NCBI GenBank assembly: GCA_023701085.1
Contig: JAMPXR010000105.1
Coordinates: 1-7,992, forward strand
DNA length: 7,992 nucleotides
Reading direction: 5' to 3'
DNA from: Ramlibacter sp.
GTDB taxonomy: Bacteria > Pseudomonadota > Gammaproteobacteria > Burkholderiales > Burkholderiaceae_C
Positions 6,735-7,992 of this stretch are shown one piece after another (position 1 is the first letter of the stretch; each line of letters opens with the position of its first letter). The translations under genes and the position numbers were made by a program. The notes below the pieces were generated by a model. The model was given only the letters and a program-made list of their open reading frames with translations, was not told the DNA's origin and did not search any database.

Positions 6735-7777
6735 GAGGGCCCACGGCCGTGGCTTGGCGGCCGCTCGCGCTGCTGACCGCGGCCGTGCTGGCCGCCCATG
6801 GGGTGCTGCTGCGCGCGCCGCGGCCGATGCCGGTCGGTGCCACGGTGGATGCGCGGCCGTTCACCACGCGCCATATTTCCATCGCACCGCAACGCGCGGC
6901 GGCCGCGGACGCGCCGGCGGACGAGCGCGCGCCCCGTGCGCTGGCGAGCGGGCGGCCCGCGCAACCCCGGCCTGCGCCCGAGCGGGTGGCGCTGCCACCG
7001 TCCGCGGTGCCTGCGGCCCAGGCCCGTGCACCCGCCGCCGCCGCAGCCCAGGCCCGCGCAACCGCAGGGCCGCCCGAGCCGGCAGCGGCCGGCTCCCCGA
7101 TGGCGCCCGCCTCGCCCGCCGAAGCTTCGGGTAGCCGGCTCCTGGTAGCCGCCCCGGTGCACCTGCGCTACGCCGTGGTGGCAACGGTGCGCGCGCAGGC
7201 CGCGGCGGGTCAGGCCGAGCTGGTGTGGCGCCACGACGGGGAACGCTACGAAGCGCGGCTGGCGGTCAGCGCGCCGCCGCAGCCGACGCGCACCCAGCGC
7301 AGCGCCGGGCGCATAGGCGCCGAAGGACTGGCTCCGCTTCGTTTCTCGGACAAGGCGCGCGCCGAGGAGGCCGCGCATTTCCAGCGCGAGGCCGGCAAGG
7401 TCACGTTCAGCAGCAACAAGCCGGAGGCCGTCCTGCTCGCCGGTGCGCAGGACCGCCTGAGCGTGCTGCTGCAGCTCGGCGCGATGCTCGCCGGCGCGCC
7501 GGGCAAGTTCCCCGTGGGCACCGTCATCGCCGTCCAGACTGCCGGAACGCGCGACGCCGACACCTCGGTTTTCATTGTCGAGCAGGACGAGAAGCTGGAG
7601 TTGCCCGGCGGGACGGTGGACGCCGTGAAGCTGACCCGCGGCCCGCGCCGGGAATTCGACCCGGCGCTGGAGGTCTGGCTCGCCCGCAGCATGGATTACG
7701 TCCCCGTGCGCCTGCGTCTGACACAGCCGAACGGCGATTCGGTCGATTACCAGTGGTCCTCCACCGACAAGGGCTGA
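6731..7777 (+). CDS. DUF3108 domain protein with N-terminal membrane anchor
   Basis: Predicted 348-residue envelope protein of unknown function. Residues about 9-27 (AWRPLALLTAAVLAAHGVLL) form one hydrophobic segment, a signal anchor or uncleaved signal, after a short positively charged start. Residues about 53-136 are a low-complexity Ala/Pro/Arg linker containing two AAQARA copies. Residues about 143-345 are the DUF3108 domain, rich in beta-strands, with recognisable parts VHLRYAVVATVRAQ, LAPLRFSDKARAEE, VWLARSMDYVPVRLRL and DSVDYQW. The build suggests a periplasmic domain tethered to the inner membrane. The start is the GTG at 6731, overlapping the TGA of the regulator gene (GTGA) with a G-rich upstream stretch; GTG 6749 is an alternative that keeps the anchor. 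The frame is open further upstream inside the regulator gene, but that part is not coding. Family call good, start uncertain. Confidence 0.82.
   Translation: MRGPTAVAWRPLALLTAAVLAAHGVLLRAPRPMPVGATVDARPFTTRHISIAPQRAAAADAPADERAPRALASGRPAQPRPAPERVALPPSAVPAAQARAPAAAAAQARATAGPPEPAAAGSPMAPASPAEASGSRLLVAAPVHLRYAVVATVRAQAAAGQAELVWRHDGERYEARLAVSAPPQPTRTQRSAGRIGAEGLAPLRFSDKARAEEAAHFQREAGKVTFSSNKPEAVLLAGAQDRLSVLLQLGAMLAGAPGKFPVGTVIAVQTAGTRDADTSVFIVEQDEKLELPGGTVDAVKLTRGPRREFDPALEVWLARSMDYVPVRLRLTQPNGDSVDYQWSSTDKG
7013..7060 (+). repeat. Two 18-nt direct repeats in the Ala/Pro linker of the DUF3108 gene
   Basis: GCGGCCCAGGCCCGTGCA (7013-7030) and GCAGCCCAGGCCCGCGCA (7043-7060) differ at two positions only and start exactly 30 nt apart, so the frame is kept. 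Each encodes AAQARA (residues 95-100 and 105-110). The arrangement looks like a local 10-codon duplication in a flexible linker. Confidence 0.7.
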
Positions 7778-7886
7778 GCCGGCCGTGGCCTAGTCTTGCC
7801 ATGGAGGGAACTCCCTCAGCGTTTGCCCGGTCCACCTTGAAACTGGCTCAAACGTTGCTAGATACGGGCAGAAGGAAATTAGCACC
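7778..7886 (+). promoter_or_regulatory. Spacer with likely promoter of the DUF3567 gene
   Basis: TTGAAA (7837-7842) matches five of six -35 bases. TAGATA (7859-7864), 16 nt later, is a weak -10 (three of six) that would start transcription near 7871. Upstream, GAGGGA (7804-7809) and TCCCTC (7812-7817) form a compact inverted repeat. It has no T-run, so it is a poor terminator for the DUF3108 gene. It contains GGAACTC (7807-7813), which resembles a sigma-E type -35. The gene's ribosome site is GAAGGA at 7871-7876, with 10 nt before the ATG. Confidence 0.45.
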
Positions 7887-7992
7887 ATGCAAATGCTCTA
7901 TGACTCCGACTCGTTCGTGGTCGTGCACATGCAGGCCAATGAACCCCTGGAAGGGGAACCCGCGCCCCGCATTGCCCGGCACGGGTTCGAGA
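7887..7992 (+). CDS. DUF3567 family protein, N-terminal part, cut by window edge
   Basis: Only 35 complete codons are present before the window ends. The protein starts MQMLYDSDSFVVVHMQ and reaches ARHGFE at residues 30-35. This beginning is characteristic of DUF3567, a small (about 85-95 residue) protein conserved in Burkholderiales with no known function; in other members the sequence continues into a GFEIVDK-type motif. The start is well supported: GAAGGA at 7871-7876 and the Met-Gln-Met opening. An internal ATG at codon 3 is possible but less likely. It appears to have its own promoter rather than being read from the DUF3108 gene 109 nt upstream. Confidence 0.8.
   Translation, partial: MQMLYDSDSFVVVHMQANEPLEGEPAPRIARHGFE

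Noticed and set aside
7781..7790. GGCC-GT-GGCC palindrome just after the DUF3108 stop as a terminator
   Set aside because: The stem is only 4 bp with a 2-nt loop and no T-run; such motifs are common by chance in this GC-rich DNA.
1..7992. Mobile element, CRISPR array, tRNA/rRNA, defence system or phage genes
   Set aside because: No transposase, integrase, regularly spaced repeats, RNA gene signatures or defence-type domains were seen; base composition is even apart from the short A/T-rich spacer at 5862-5957.

Overview
The window is GC-rich, densely packed bacterial chromosome, most likely from a betaproteobacterium of the order Burkholderiales and perhaps a Comamonadaceae relative. The evidence is the strong G/C preference at third codon positions, a DUF3567 gene (starting MQMLYDSDSF) and a DUF3108 envelope gene that are typical of that order, and an otsB / GH15 hydrolase / otsA operon of the kind seen there. 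The genus assignment is inference.

Layout from left to right. (1) At 1-195, minus strand, lies the 5' part of a crotonase-fold (enoyl-CoA hydratase/isomerase) gene that runs off the left edge. (2) Positions 196-413 are a non-coding divergent spacer. (3) At 414-4383, plus strand, is a tight three-gene trehalose operon: otsB (trehalose-6-phosphate phosphatase), a 600-residue glycoside hydrolase family 15 protein, and otsA (trehalose-6-phosphate synthase). The first junction is an ATGA overlap and the second an 8-nt gap. (4) At 4380-5861, minus strand, a fumarylacetoacetate hydrolase (FAH) family gene is followed 27 nt later by a DUF1810 gene. The DUF1810 stop codon overlaps the otsA stop codon tail to tail. 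(5) At 5862-5957 is an AT-rich divergent promoter region holding a 34-bp interrupted dyad. (6) At 5958-7777, plus strand, an IclR-family regulator overlaps (GTGA) a DUF3108 protein with an N-terminal membrane anchor. (7) At 7778-7886 is a promoter-bearing spacer, followed from 7887 by the 5' end of a DUF3567 gene that runs off the right edge.

How the genes work together. OtsA makes trehalose-6-phosphate from UDP-glucose and glucose-6-phosphate, and OtsB dephosphorylates it to trehalose, a stress protectant. The GH15 enzyme between them probably hydrolyses trehalose or a related glucoside, so synthesis and turnover would be co-transcribed. The FAH-family enzyme probably cleaves or hydrates a ring-fission or keto-acid intermediate, and the divergent IclR protein is its likely regulator, acting at the dyad between them. 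The DUF3108 and DUF3567 genes are conserved Burkholderiales genes of unknown role.

I see no RNA genes, CRISPR arrays, insertion sequences or phage genes. I see no clearly undescribed system. The most interesting points are the GH15 enzyme embedded in the ots operon, the nested dyad between the FAH and IclR genes, and the translational overlap of a regulator with an envelope protein.
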